A program made the translations under genes and the position numbers. Of a DNA stretch of 64,000 nt, positions 35,427 through 43,489 are shown in pieces. This stretch comes from Hymenobacter baengnokdamensis (GTDB lineage: Bacteria > Bacteroidota > Bacteroidia > Cytophagales > Hymenobacteraceae). Position 1 is the stretch's first letter, and each line of letters starts with the position of its first letter. Under the pieces are notes generated by a model, which was given only the letters and a program-made list of their open reading frames with translations, was not told the DNA's origin and searched no databases. The stretch lies in the NCBI RefSeq assembly GCF_008728635.1, contig NZ_CP044285.1, positions 310,001 through 374,000 on the forward strand. The letters are read 5' to 3'.

Positions 35427-36263
35427 ATGCCGCGCTGCTGGCTAGTTATTCCCTTGCTTTGGCTATGCGCCGCCGCGACGCAGCCCCCCGGCACCGCCGA
35501 GCCCGTACGCCTGTGGCCCAATACCAGCTTTAAAACCGGCGAAACCATTCGCTACAAGGTTCATTATGGGGTGATTAACGCAGCCGAAGCAGTTGTAGAA
35601 ACCTCCGGCAGCCTGGAGCGGGTGGCCGACCGGCCCTGCTACAAGGCCACCGTGAGCGGCCGTACTACTGGCTCTTTCGATTTTTTTCTGCACGTAAAGG
35701 ACCAGTGGCGCGCCTACATCGACACGGCCAGCATCCTGCCGCTGCGCTCCACGCGCGATATTGAGGAAAGCACCTATCGCAAAAAAGAAGTAGTTGATTT
35801 CGACCAGGCCCACGCTATCGTAAACGTGCTGCAGACCCACCGCAAAGACCCCATTCGCTACACCTTTAAGGTGCCCAGCAATGTCCAGGAGCTGGTGAGT
35901 GGCTTTTACTACCTCCGCACCCTCAACTACGACCACATGAAGCCGGGCGAGGTTATCCACATGGGAGGCTATTTCGACGAATCTACTTTTAATCTGGAAG
36001 TCGTCTTTAAAGGCCGCGAGATAGTCGAAACCAAAGCCGGCCCCGTGCACGTGCTTAAGCTAGTGCCCAAGCTGCCTACCAACCGCATTTTCCGCGGCGA
36101 AGACGCCATCAAAGTGTATCTCTCCGACGACCGCAACAAGATTCCGGTACTGTTTCAGGCCGAGATGTTTGTGGGCGCCGTGAAAGTAGATATGTATAAG
36201 TACGAGGGCCTCAAAAGCCGGCTTAATATGGTCAGACAAAATACAGATTCCGCAAAAGACTAA
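35427..36263 (+). CDS. DUF3108 domain-containing protein
   Basis: A 278-residue exported protein. The signal sequence is MPRCWLVIPLLWLCAAAT. The body matches DUF3108: FKTGETIRYKVHYGVINAAE, TGSFDFFLHVKDQWRAYIDT, LPLRSTRDIEE and late KVYLSDDRNKIPVLFQAEMFVGAVK. The family is thought to be periplasmic with a beta-rich, lipocalin-like architecture, role unknown. The start follows from the promoter box. Confidence 0.85.
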   Translation: MPRCWLVIPLLWLCAAATQPPGTAEPVRLWPNTSFKTGETIRYKVHYGVINAAEAVVETSGSLERVADRPCYKATVSGRTTGSFDFFLHVKDQWRAYIDTASILPLRSTRDIEESTYRKKEVVDFDQAHAIVNVLQTHRKDPIRYTFKVPSNVQELVSGFYYLRTLNYDHMKPGEVIHMGGYFDESTFNLEVVFKGREIVETKAGPVHVLKLVPKLPTNRIFRGEDAIKVYLSDDRNKIPVLFQAEMFVGAVKVDMYKYEGLKSRLNMVRQNTDSAKD

Positions 36264-36362
36264 TAGATGAGCAGGCAGCCTATTATTCACCTGTTTTCTG
36301 GCTTTTGCCGCCCCTACTATCGGCGTCACACAAACGTAACACGGCTGCCGCGCGGGAGCAGG

Positions 36363-36370
36363 TAATTTTG
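36363..36370 (+). promoter_or_regulatory. -7 promoter box of the response regulator gene
   Basis: TAATTTTG fits TAnnTTTG, 36 bases before the GTG start at 36407. Confidence 0.5.
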
Positions 36371-36406
36371 TAGCGCGAAAGTCCTTACCCCTTTCGCCTC
36401 ACCGCC

Positions 36407-37126
36407 GTGGCCACGCCCGCCCCCCAACGGTTAACGCAAGCGAAGTCCGCTGCCTACCGGATTCTGGTTGTCGACGACGACCCCGATATTGTGGAGCTGC
36501 TGGAATTCAACCTTAAAAAGGAAGGGTATCTCACCGCTTCAGCCGGCGACGGCCGCCAGGCCCTGGCCATAGCGCAGGAGTTTACCCCCGATATCATCCT
36601 GCTCGACGTCATGATGCCCCACCTCGATGGTATCGCTACCTGCCGGATGCTGCGGGAGCAGAAAAAATTTAAAGATACATATATTTTATTTTTAACTGCC
36701 CGAGCGGAGGAATTTTCCGAAGTAGCGGCCTTTGAGGCCGGTGCCGACGACTTTCTGGCGAAGCCCATCAAGCCGCGGGCGCTGCTCAGCCGGCTGGCGG
36801 CCATCGTGCGCCGCGACCAGGACCCCCACGCCGGGGTGGAGGCCATCGACATCAACGGCCTGCGTATCGACCGCACCGCCTTTGCGGTGTATCAGGACGG
36901 GCGTAAAATCACGCTGCCTAAAAAGGAGTTTGAGCTGCTGGCCTTCCTGGCGGCCTCGCCGCACAAGGTATTCAGCCGCGATGAGCTGCTGCAGAATATC
37001 TGGGGCAACGATGTATTTGTGCTGGCCCGCACCGTGGATGTGCACGTGCGCAAAGTGCGTGAAAAAGTGGGCGACCACCACATCCAGACCATTAAAGGCG
37101 TGGGCTATAAGTTTAATGCGGACTAA
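36407..37126 (+). CDS. OmpR/PhoB family response regulator
   Basis: A 239-residue regulator. The receiver domain (about residues 18-130) has the acidic pair in ILVVDDDPDI, phospho-acceptor Asp67 in IILLDVMMP, Thr in LFLTAR and Lys in FLAKPIKP. The C-terminal winged helix (about 145-238) shows LPKKEFELLAFLA and RTVDVHVRKVREKVG. GTG start, placed 36 bases after a -7 box. The histidine kinase follows after a 35-bp-armed palindrome; together they resemble PhoB/PhoR, but phosphate control is not proven here. Confidence 0.93.
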   Translation: MATPAPQRLTQAKSAAYRILVVDDDPDIVELLEFNLKKEGYLTASAGDGRQALAIAQEFTPDIILLDVMMPHLDGIATCRMLREQKKFKDTYILFLTARAEEFSEVAAFEAGADDFLAKPIKPRALLSRLAAIVRRDQDPHAGVEAIDINGLRIDRTAFAVYQDGRKITLPKKEFELLAFLAASPHKVFSRDELLQNIWGNDVFVLARTVDVHVRKVREKVGDHHIQTIKGVGYKFNAD

Positions 37127-37161
37127 TTACCTGCTTATTATTAAGGCAGAAGCAAGATAGA

Positions 37162-37251
37162 AGAACGTCAGGCTGAGCTTGTCGAAGCATCTCTACCGCG
37201 CCGCTAGGGTCGTTCAGTAGAGATGCTTCGACAAGCTCAGCCTGACGTTCT
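37162..37251. repeat. intergenic palindromic repeat, family A, copy 3 (perfect 35-bp arms)
   Basis: AGAACGTCAGGCTGAGCTTG... (37162-37196) is exactly complementary to 37217-37251, with a 20-base loop. It is the cleanest copy of the family, placed between the response regulator and its kinase. Confidence 0.95.
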
Positions 37252-37290
37252 AATTTTACTCTATTTTCCCCTAAAAAATTTCGCCGCCCC

Positions 37291-38361
37291 ATGAACCTCT
37301 CCTCCCGCACCATTGCCGTTCTGATTGCGCTGCTGGTAGCGGGGGTACTTACTACGTTTGCTTACCTGGCACCTACTCTGCCTACGCATCAGGCGTTTCT
37401 GGCGGCGGGCATCACCGTGGCAGCTTGCTTCTTATTGATTTACCTATCTTTTGAGGCCCTGATTTTTCAGGAAATCAACGGCATCTATTCCCGACTGGAG
37501 CATATTAAGCGCAAAGAGTTTAAGCGCCTCAGCAACAAGTTCTTATTTCGCCCCGAGCCCCTGCGGCGCATTGGCGACGAGATAGTGGAGATGGCCGAGC
37601 GCCGCCAGCAGGAGCTCGATGAGCTGATGCGCCTGCAGGCCCTGCGCCGGGAGTTTCTGGCCGATGTGTCACACGAGCTGAAAACCCCGCTTTTTGCGGC
37701 GCAGGGCTTTGTGCATACCATTCTGGATGAGGAAGAAGAAAACCCGGACCAAGGCATGGACCCGGCCACCCGGCGCAAGTTTTTGCAGCGGGCCGCTGCC
37801 AGCCTCGACGCGCTCGATGCGCTGGTGCAGGACCTGGTCACGATTTCGCAGCTGGAAAAAGGAGTCATTCGCATGCGGCGGCAGCGCTTCGACCTCGTTG
37901 GGCTGGTGCAGGAGCTGTTTGAGTTGCTGGAGCAGCAGGCCCAGCGGCGCGGCACCACGCTGGAGCTGTTTCCGCCGCACCTGGCGGCCGAGGAGCTACC
38001 CGTTGTGGCTGACCGCAACCGCATCCGCCAGGTGCTTATCAACTTGATTGACAATGCTATAAAATACGGACGTGAAGGTAATGGCCACGTGGTGGTAGCG
38101 CTCACGCCTGGCCGCAATGGCGTACGCATTGCGGTGCGTGACGACGGGGCTGGTATTGCCCCCGAACACCAGGCCCGCATCTTCGAGCGCTTTTACCGGA
38201 TAGACAAAAGCCGCTCGCGCTCGGCGGGTGGCTCGGGCCTGGGCCTGGCCATCAGCAAGCATATAGTGGAGGCGCACAAGTCTACCATTCACATCAAAAG
38301 CGTGCTGAATGAAGGTACTACGATGGAGTTTAAGCTGGCGCGGCCCAAAGCGCTGAAGTAG
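37291..38361 (+). CDS. sensor histidine kinase (PhoR-like)
   Basis: A 356-residue kinase: two transmembrane helices (about residues 8-28 and 38-58) with almost no periplasmic loop, a short linker, the dimerisation domain with His128 in FLADVSHELKTPLFAAQG, and a catalytic domain with N-box LINLIDNAIKYG, G1 VRDDGAGI, F-box FERFYRIDKSRS and G2 GGSGLGLAISKHI. The tiny loop suggests sensing within the membrane or via another protein, as for PhoR with the Pst system. Partner of the regulator upstream. Confidence 0.93.
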   Translation: MNLSSRTIAVLIALLVAGVLTTFAYLAPTLPTHQAFLAAGITVAACFLLIYLSFEALIFQEINGIYSRLEHIKRKEFKRLSNKFLFRPEPLRRIGDEIVEMAERRQQELDELMRLQALRREFLADVSHELKTPLFAAQGFVHTILDEEEENPDQGMDPATRRKFLQRAAASLDALDALVQDLVTISQLEKGVIRMRRQRFDLVGLVQELFELLEQQAQRRGTTLELFPPHLAAEELPVVADRNRIRQVLINLIDNAIKYGREGNGHVVVALTPGRNGVRIAVRDDGAGIAPEHQARIFERFYRIDKSRSRSAGGSGLGLAISKHIVEAHKSTIHIKSVLNEGTTMEFKLARPKALK

Positions 38362-38400
38362 CTCAACGCCGACGCGGCGAGCCGGACTTACTGGCAGACG

Positions 38401-38408
38401 TACCTTTG
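38401..38408 (+). promoter_or_regulatory. -7 promoter box of the pseudouridine synthase gene
   Basis: TACCTTTG fits TAnnTTTG and ends 8 bases before the ATG at 38417. Confidence 0.5.
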
Positions 38409-38416
38409 CGCTTCGC

Positions 38417-39130
38417 ATGAAGCCACCCAAGTTCAAAGACCTGATTCTGTTTGAGAACGACGATTATATCGTCGTCAACAAGCCCCCTTTTCTCTCTACC
38501 CTTGACGAGCGCATTGGCGTGGCGGCCAGCCTGCTTCGCCTCGCCCGCGAGTACGCTGCCGATGCCCAGGTAGGCCATCGCCTCGACCGCGATACCAGCG
38601 GGGCCCTGGTACTGGCCAAAAACCCCGAAGCCTATCGCCATATCTCGATGCAGTTTGAAAACCGCGAGGTAAGCAAGATTTACCATGCCGTTACCTGGGG
38701 CGCGCCGCCCCTGGAAAGGTTTGTGGTAGAGCGTAATATCGAAACCACCAAGAGCGGCAAGGCCCGCCTGGCCTTTAAGGGCAAGCCCGCCGAAACGCGG
38801 TTTACCACCCTCGAAACCTATGCCCGCCACGCCCTGGTGCAGTGCGAGCCCGTGACAGGCCGCATGCACCAGATTCGGCTGCACCTGGCGTATGTGCAGA
38901 CGCCTATTGTGGGCGACCACCTCTACGGCGGCGAAGACTTTTTCCTTTCCACCCTCAAGAAGAAGTTTAACCTTAAGGAGGGCGAAACGGAGCAGCCTTT
39001 TATCAAGCGCTTTGCGCTTCACGCCAAAGAACTCGGCTTTACCGGGCTGGATGGCGAGGCCATCCGGATTGAGGCGCCCTATCCGAAGGATTTCCGGGTA
39101 CTGGTCGAGACTTTGCAGCAGTACCGCTAA
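38417..39130 (+). CDS. RluA family RNA pseudouridine synthase
   Basis: A 237-residue enzyme that isomerises uridines in rRNA or tRNA. The catalytic motif is HRLDRDTSGALVLAK with Asp57; YIVVNKPPFLST, GRMHQIRLHLAYVQTPIVGD and LHAKELGF complete the RluA set. There is no S4 domain, so it is one of the short RluA/RluC-like forms; the modified position cannot be told. It precedes rplM, whose own promoter lies in the gap. Confidence 0.92.
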   Translation: MKPPKFKDLILFENDDYIVVNKPPFLSTLDERIGVAASLLRLAREYAADAQVGHRLDRDTSGALVLAKNPEAYRHISMQFENREVSKIYHAVTWGAPPLERFVVERNIETTKSGKARLAFKGKPAETRFTTLETYARHALVQCEPVTGRMHQIRLHLAYVQTPIVGDHLYGGEDFFLSTLKKKFNLKEGETEQPFIKRFALHAKELGFTGLDGEAIRIEAPYPKDFRVLVETLQQYR

Positions 39131-39153
39131 TTCAGGCTTTTACCTGACTGGCA

Positions 39154-39185
39154 TTTGGTAGTGTACCAAAAAAATGGTACCTTTG
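39154..39185 (+). promoter_or_regulatory. complete Bacteroidota promoter of the rplM operon
   Basis: TTTG (39154-39157), 20 bases, then TACCTTTG (39178-39185): both elements at the consensus spacing, giving an rplM leader of about 70 bases. Confidence 0.75.
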
Positions 39186-39260
39186 TGTCCGTTTTTCCCC
39201 AGCCCCGAACGGGTTGGGGTTTATTGTCAATTGTTTAGCCGGTAATTTTTTACCATCCCC

Positions 39261-39713
39261 ATGGACCACCTGAGCTTCAAGACGACCCACGTCAACAAGG
39301 CCAACGCCCAGAAAAACTGGGTTATCGTAGACGCCAGCGTGGCCCCGCTGGGCCGCGTGTGCAGCCAAATTGCCAACATCCTGCGTGGCAAGCACAAGCC
39401 TTCGTTCACCCCCAACTCCGACTGCGGCGATAACGTGATTGTTATCAACTCGGACAAGCTGCGCGTAACGGGCAAGAAACTGACTGAGAAAGTCTATATC
39501 TCGCACTCGGGCTACCCCGGCGGCCAGAAGCAGCGCACCCTGCGCGAGCAGTTGAACCGTGATTCGCGCAAAGCCATCGAGCACGCGGTAAAAGGCATGC
39601 TGCAAGGCAACCGCCTCGGCGCCGAGCAATTCCGCAACCTGTACGTATACGCTGGCACTGAGCATCCGCACGAAGCGCAGCAGCCGCAAGTATACGAGCT
39701 GAAAAACCTGTAA
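39261..39713 (+). CDS. rplM: 50S ribosomal protein L13
   Basis: A 150-residue L13, an early-assembling protein of the large subunit. Recognised by NWVIVDASVAPLGRVCSQIA, LRGKHKPSFTPNSDCGDNVI and VKGMLQGNRLG. Length is normal. First gene of rplM-rpsI-rpsB. L13 and S9 pair in most bacteria. Confidence 0.97.
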   Translation: MDHLSFKTTHVNKANAQKNWVIVDASVAPLGRVCSQIANILRGKHKPSFTPNSDCGDNVIVINSDKLRVTGKKLTEKVYISHSGYPGGQKQRTLREQLNRDSRKAIEHAVKGMLQGNRLGAEQFRNLYVYAGTEHPHEAQQPQVYELKNL

Positions 39714-39721
39714 ATCTTTTT

Positions 39722-39849
39722 TAAATGTGAGAAATGTGCTTGATGTGGAAATGTGAAAATGAATTGGTTAATTTAAATAATTAGCTTAATTACCCTCACT
39801 TCTGCCACATTTTCACATTCCCCCACATTCTTTTTATTTCTCACATTAA
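39722..39849. repeat. AATGTG-type intergenic inverted repeat, family C, copy 1
   Basis: Left arm 39722-39761 (AAATGTGAGAAATGTG..., ending AAATGTGAAAATG) and right arm about 39806-39849 (CATTTTCACATTCCCCCACA..., ending TCTCACATTAA) are imperfect complements with an AT-rich centre. It fills nearly the whole gap between rplM and rpsI. Confidence 0.85.
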
Positions 39850-39853
39850 GTTA

Positions 39854-40240
39854 ATGGCAGCTACTAACACCTCTGGTAGAAGAAAAACCTCGGTGGCCCG
39901 CATCTACATGCAGGCCGGGCAAGGGAATATCACTATCAACAACCGGGACATGAAGTCCTACTTCGCCAACGAGCTGTTGGAGAACATCGTGAACCAGCCG
40001 CTGGCCACCCTCGAGCAGGTGGGCCAGTACGACATCAAGGTGAACGTGAGTGGCGGCGGCATCGCCGGCCAGGCCGAGGCTATCCGCCTCGCCATTACGA
40101 AAGCCCTGGTAAGCGACAACGAGGAAGTTCGGCCCGCTTTGAAAAAAGAAGGCTTTATGACCCGCGACCCCCGCATGGTCGAGCGGAAGAAGTTCGGCAA
40201 ACGCAAAGCGCGCCGCTCGTTCCAGTTCTCTAAACGCTAA
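39854..40240 (+). CDS. rpsI: 30S ribosomal protein S9
   Basis: A 128-residue S9. It shows TSGRRKTSVARIYMQAGQGN, a GGGIAGQAEAIRLAITKAL core, and the basic tail ending in the invariant FSKR that reaches the P-site tRNA. Normal length. Separated from rplM by a palindromic repeat; rpsB follows after 18 bases. Confidence 0.97.
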   Translation: MAATNTSGRRKTSVARIYMQAGQGNITINNRDMKSYFANELLENIVNQPLATLEQVGQYDIKVNVSGGGIAGQAEAIRLAITKALVSDNEEVRPALKKEGFMTRDPRMVERKKFGKRKARRSFQFSKR

Positions 40241-40258
40241 TATTCGAAGCAGACTATC

Positions 40259-41032
40259 ATGGCTCAGTCCACCACCTATAAAGAGCTGCTTGACGCAGGT
40301 GCCCACTTTGGCCACCTTACGCGCAAGTGGGACCCGAAAATGGCGCCGTATATCTTCATGGAGAAGAACGGCATCCATATTATCGACCTTAACAAGACCC
40401 TGGCTTCGCTCGATTACGCCGCCAATGCTATTCGCAACATCGCGAAGAGCGGCCGCAAAATCATGTTCGTCGCCACCAAAAAGCAGGCGCAGGAAATTGT
40501 GCAGACGGAGGCGACCCGCCTCAAGATGCCGTTCGTGACGGACCGCTGGCTGGGCGGGATGCTGACGAACTTCGCCACCATTCGCAAGTCGCTGAAGAAA
40601 ATGGCTACCATCGACAAGATGGTAAAAGAGAATACGGCCTACGCCGCCCTCGCTAAGCGCGAGAAACTCATGATGAACCGTGAGCGCGAGAAGCTGGAGC
40701 GCGTCATGGGGGGTATCTCAGACCTGAGCCGCCTGCCCGCCGCCCTGTTCGTGGTCGACGTGAAGCGCGAGCACATTGCCGTAAAAGAGGCGCAGAAGCT
40801 GGGCATCCCGGTTTTCGCCATCTGCGATACCAACTCGAACCCCGACCTTGTGCAGTTCCCGATTCCGGCCAACGACGATGCATCGAAGTCGATTCAGTTG
40901 ATTATCAATGTTATCGGCAAAGCCATCGAAGATGGCCTGTCGGAGCGTAAAGTTGATAAGGAAGACGCTGACCGCAAAGAAGCCGATGAGGCTGCCATTG
41001 CGGAGAAAACCGAAGCTGACAACGAAGCATAA
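40259..41032 (+). CDS. rpsB: 30S ribosomal protein S2
   Basis: A 257-residue S2: LLDAGAHFGHLTRKWDPKM, FVATKKQAQEIV, FVTDRWLGGMLTNFATIRKS and PVFAICDTNSNPDLVQFPIP. An acidic tail (residues about 232-257, rich in Asp, Glu and Ala) extends beyond the core, a common feature in Bacteroidota. A terminator follows, so tsf, its usual partner, may have separate expression. Confidence 0.97.
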   Translation: MAQSTTYKELLDAGAHFGHLTRKWDPKMAPYIFMEKNGIHIIDLNKTLASLDYAANAIRNIAKSGRKIMFVATKKQAQEIVQTEATRLKMPFVTDRWLGGMLTNFATIRKSLKKMATIDKMVKENTAYAALAKREKLMMNREREKLERVMGGISDLSRLPAALFVVDVKREHIAVKEAQKLGIPVFAICDTNSNPDLVQFPIPANDDASKSIQLIINVIGKAIEDGLSERKVDKEDADRKEADEAAIAEKTEADNEA

Positions 41033-41057
41033 GCCGCTTTTCTAAGCTTGACGAAAG

Positions 41058-41097
41058 AGGGAACGGTCGAGGCAAGTGCTTGGCAGTTCCCTTTTTC
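41058..41097 (+). terminator. intrinsic terminator after rpsB
   Basis: AGGGAAC pairs with GTTCCCT across a 21-base loop and is followed by TTTTT. It separates rpsB from tsf, perhaps partially. Confidence 0.7.
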
Positions 41098-41099
41098 TA

Positions 41100-41182
41100 T
41101 GTAGCGCGGACTTTCAGTCCGCGACCAGCTGAATTAACCTTCATATTTCACCACCATTCGCGGACTAAAAGTCCGCGCTACA
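41100..41182. repeat. intergenic palindromic repeat, family B (GCGGACT type), just before tsf
   Basis: TGTAGCGCGGACTTTCAGTC... (41100-41123) and CGCGGACTAAAAGTCCGCGC... (41159-41182) are 24-base arms with one mismatch; each arm also contains a short internal palindrome (GCGGACT/AGTCCGC). The right arm ends 3 bases before the tsf ATG. Confidence 0.9.
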
Positions 41183-41185
41183 ACT

Positions 41186-42022
41186 ATGGCCGCTATCACC
41201 GCCGCAGACGTAAACAAGCTTCGCACTATGACTGGTGCAGGCATGATGGATTGCAAAAAAGCCCTGACCGAAGCCAACGGCGACTTTGAAGCCGCCCGCG
41301 ACATTCTGCGCAAGCAGGGTCAGAAAATTGCCGACAAGCGCGCCGACAATGCCACTTCGGAAGGCCTGGTGCTGGTAAACGTGAGCGCCGACGGCACTAC
41401 CGGCAAGCTGGTAGCTCTGGCTTGCGAAACCGAATCGGTAGCCAAAGTAGCCGATTTCCGGGCGCTGGTGCAGCAAATCCTGGACACGGCCGTGAAAACC
41501 AACGTGGGCACCAAGGAAGACCTGCTCGCTGCTAAAGAAGCCGACGGCCGCACCGTGCAGGAGCACATTACGGAGCTGACCGGCAAAATCGGCGAGAAGC
41601 TTGATTTGACCTACACTACCCTCACCGCTGAGAAAGTGGCTTCGTATATCCACTCGGATAACAAGAAGGGCGTGCTCGTGGGCCTGAAAAACGTAGGGAG
41701 CGCCGACGTGGCCGCCATTGGCCGCGACGTAGCCATGCAAATCGTAGCCATGAAGCCCGTTGCCGTTGACAAAGACGGGGTGGATTCGGCTACGGTAGAG
41801 CGCGAAATTGAAATCGGCAAAGAGCAGGCGCGCGCCGAAGGCAAGCCCGAGGCGATGCTGGAGAAAATTGCCCAGGGCAAGCTCAACAAGTTCTATAAGG
41901 AGAACACCCTGCTGAACCAGGAATTTGTAAAAGACAACTCGCTGACCATCGCGCAATTGCTCGACAAGCAGTCGAAAGGCATGACGGTATCGGACTTCAA
42001 GCGCGTAGCCATCGGCGCGTAG
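41186..42022 (+). CDS. tsf: translation elongation factor Ts
   Basis: A 278-residue EF-Ts, the nucleotide-exchange factor for EF-Tu. The N-terminal UBA-like region shows VNKLRTMTGAGMMDCKKALT and AARDILRKQG; the core has VALACETESVAKVADF and VGLKNVGSADVAAIGRDVAM. Normal length. The 5' leader consists largely of a palindromic repeat. Terminator 30 bases after the stop. Confidence 0.97.
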   Translation: MAAITAADVNKLRTMTGAGMMDCKKALTEANGDFEAARDILRKQGQKIADKRADNATSEGLVLVNVSADGTTGKLVALACETESVAKVADFRALVQQILDTAVKTNVGTKEDLLAAKEADGRTVQEHITELTGKIGEKLDLTYTTLTAEKVASYIHSDNKKGVLVGLKNVGSADVAAIGRDVAMQIVAMKPVAVDKDGVDSATVEREIEIGKEQARAEGKPEAMLEKIAQGKLNKFYKENTLLNQEFVKDNSLTIAQLLDKQSKGMTVSDFKRVAIGA

Positions 42023-42050
42023 CTTTTAGCCTGATTTGTGTTAGCAAAAG

Positions 42051-42085
42051 AAAGCCCGCTGGCATTGCGCCAGCGGGCTTTTTAT
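42051..42085 (+). terminator. tsf intrinsic terminator
   Basis: AAAGCCCGCTGGC pairs with GCCAGCGGGCTTT around a short loop, followed by TTATTT. Confidence 0.92.
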
Positions 42086-42156
42086 TTATCTACTGGTGGG
42101 CCATCATAACCAGACCATTTAGTATCTCCGCAAATCACTTCCTTAACAATGCTCGT

Positions 42157-42411
42157 TCACGGGTCGAAATAGATAGTTGTGCCGGTTCTGGCAAATAATG
42201 GGACATCATATTCTAGAGAGCCGTCCGCTATCACATGATGCGTGCCGTCTCGGTCATCCATGATTCTTTCTGCTTGCTCTACTGTCATTCCGGGCTGTAC
42301 TAATTGACATTTCTTTAAATATTGAACAGCGCTGACATTCTGGTAAAACTTAAAACACAATACCAGTACCCCGACCCCTACCAAAGCGAGAAAAATGTTC
42401 TTGGCTGTCAT
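42157..42411 (-). CDS. small membrane-anchored protein with SmpA/BamE-like motif
   Basis: An 84-residue protein with one transmembrane helix (about residues 5-23) and a periplasmic part. LVQPGMTVEQAERIMDDRDG resembles the start of SmpA/OmlA (BamE-like) folds (xxxGMTxxQVxxxMG). The start at 42411 (MTAKNIFLAL) is preferred; an earlier ATG at 42447 lies within the end of the DUF3089 gene. Role unknown. Confidence 0.6.
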   Translation of the reverse strand: MTAKNIFLALVGVGVLVLCFKFYQNVSAVQYLKKCQLVQPGMTVEQAERIMDDRDGTHHVIADGSLEYDVPLFARTGTTIYFDP

Positions 42412-42428
42412 ACTTAAATTTAGAGTTG

Positions 42429-43487
42429 TTACTGTTGATTTTTCCACGCCCGTACCCTAGCCCGCGCATTCTGGCGCACGTTGAGGTAGAAGAGATTATA
42501 ATCGACAATATGGTAGGAGGCGGCTAAATCCTTCTCGCCGGGAATGTGCAGGTGGCGATAGCCGGGCGGGTGCGTGGGGTTGGCCCAGAGTAGGCCGTGG
42601 TGAATCTGAGCGCCGGTAACGTGCGGGTCGATGCGCTTGAAGGTGAGCGGCACACCGCCCCGGTTGAGGCTGGCTGGAGCAGCGGCCGAGTCGAGCGTCC
42701 AGGTGAGCGGATTGGTGACCAGCAGGCCGCGATAGGGCGCAAACTCGGTGCCGCGCGAGGCCGTATTCCAGGCAATAATGCCGCCGGTCTGAAGCGAGTC
42801 GCGCAGGGGCGGCAGGTGCTGGTACTCGTGCGGCTTAACTTTTCTGCCCACCAGGTAGGCGGCAATCAGCTGCTTACGCAGCTGAGGGTTATCATCAATC
42901 AGCTCGTGTAGCAGGCGCTGGGCGTGCATAGTGCCCTGGCTGTGACTGGCGATAATGAAAGGACGGCCGTGATTATAGTGCTTGAGATAGTATTGAAAGG
43001 CCGCCTTCACGTCGGCATACGCCAGGTCGAGTGCGAGCGGGCTGGACGGGTTCTTCGTAGCAAAAAAGCTATATAAGGTGGCCTGCCGGTAGCGCGGCGC
43101 GTAGAGCCGGCCGACATCGTAAAATAAGCTGGCCTGATTGCGCAGGCAGGTACGGTCGGTGAAGCGGCGCAGGCGACGCAGCCGCAGTGGGGCATTCCAG
43201 TAGCCCAGCCGCCAGAAGTAGGTAGTTGGGTGCACGTAGAAGACATCGGCTACCGTGTCGGCTGGCGTAAAGGCAGGACGCGGCAGGCCGGGCAAACGCT
43301 GCTGCGCGGCCGTGCGGTGGCCGGGCAGGGCGGCCCAGCTTGTGGTATCGGCATAGTTGGGTGCCGGCCCAGCGGCCTCGACCGAAAATTTATGAACGGG
43401 CCGCAAGATATTCAGGCAGCTGTTTAGCACCCCGCATACACCAAGGCTGGCGACCGCCACTACCCGCCGACTACTAGCCTGGTACAC
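42429..43487 (-). CDS. DUF3089 alpha/beta hydrolase, possible lipoprotein
   Basis: A 352-residue protein of the DUF3089 family, an alpha/beta-hydrolase-like group. DVFYVHPTTYFWR, LYAPRYRQATLYSF, the nucleophile elbow ASHSQGTMHAQRLL and IAAYLVGRKV are typical. The N-terminal helix ends CGVLNSC, which could be a lipobox. Family members act on unknown esters. It abuts the SHOCT gene (2 bases between stop and start), so they are co-transcribed. Confidence 0.83.
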   Translation of the reverse strand: MYQASSRRVVAVASLGVCGVLNSCLNILRPVHKFSVEAAGPAPNYADTTSWAALPGHRTAAQQRLPGLPRPAFTPADTVADVFYVHPTTYFWRLGYWNAPLRLRRLRRFTDRTCLRNQASLFYDVGRLYAPRYRQATLYSFFATKNPSSPLALDLAYADVKAAFQYYLKHYNHGRPFIIASHSQGTMHAQRLLHELIDDNPQLRKQLIAAYLVGRKVKPHEYQHLPPLRDSLQTGGIIAWNTASRGTEFAPYRGLLVTNPLTWTLDSAAAPASLNRGGVPLTFKRIDPHVTGAQIHHGLLWANPTHPPGYRHLHIPGEKDLAASYHIVDYNLFYLNVRQNARARVRAWKNQQ

Positions 43488-43489
43488 CG

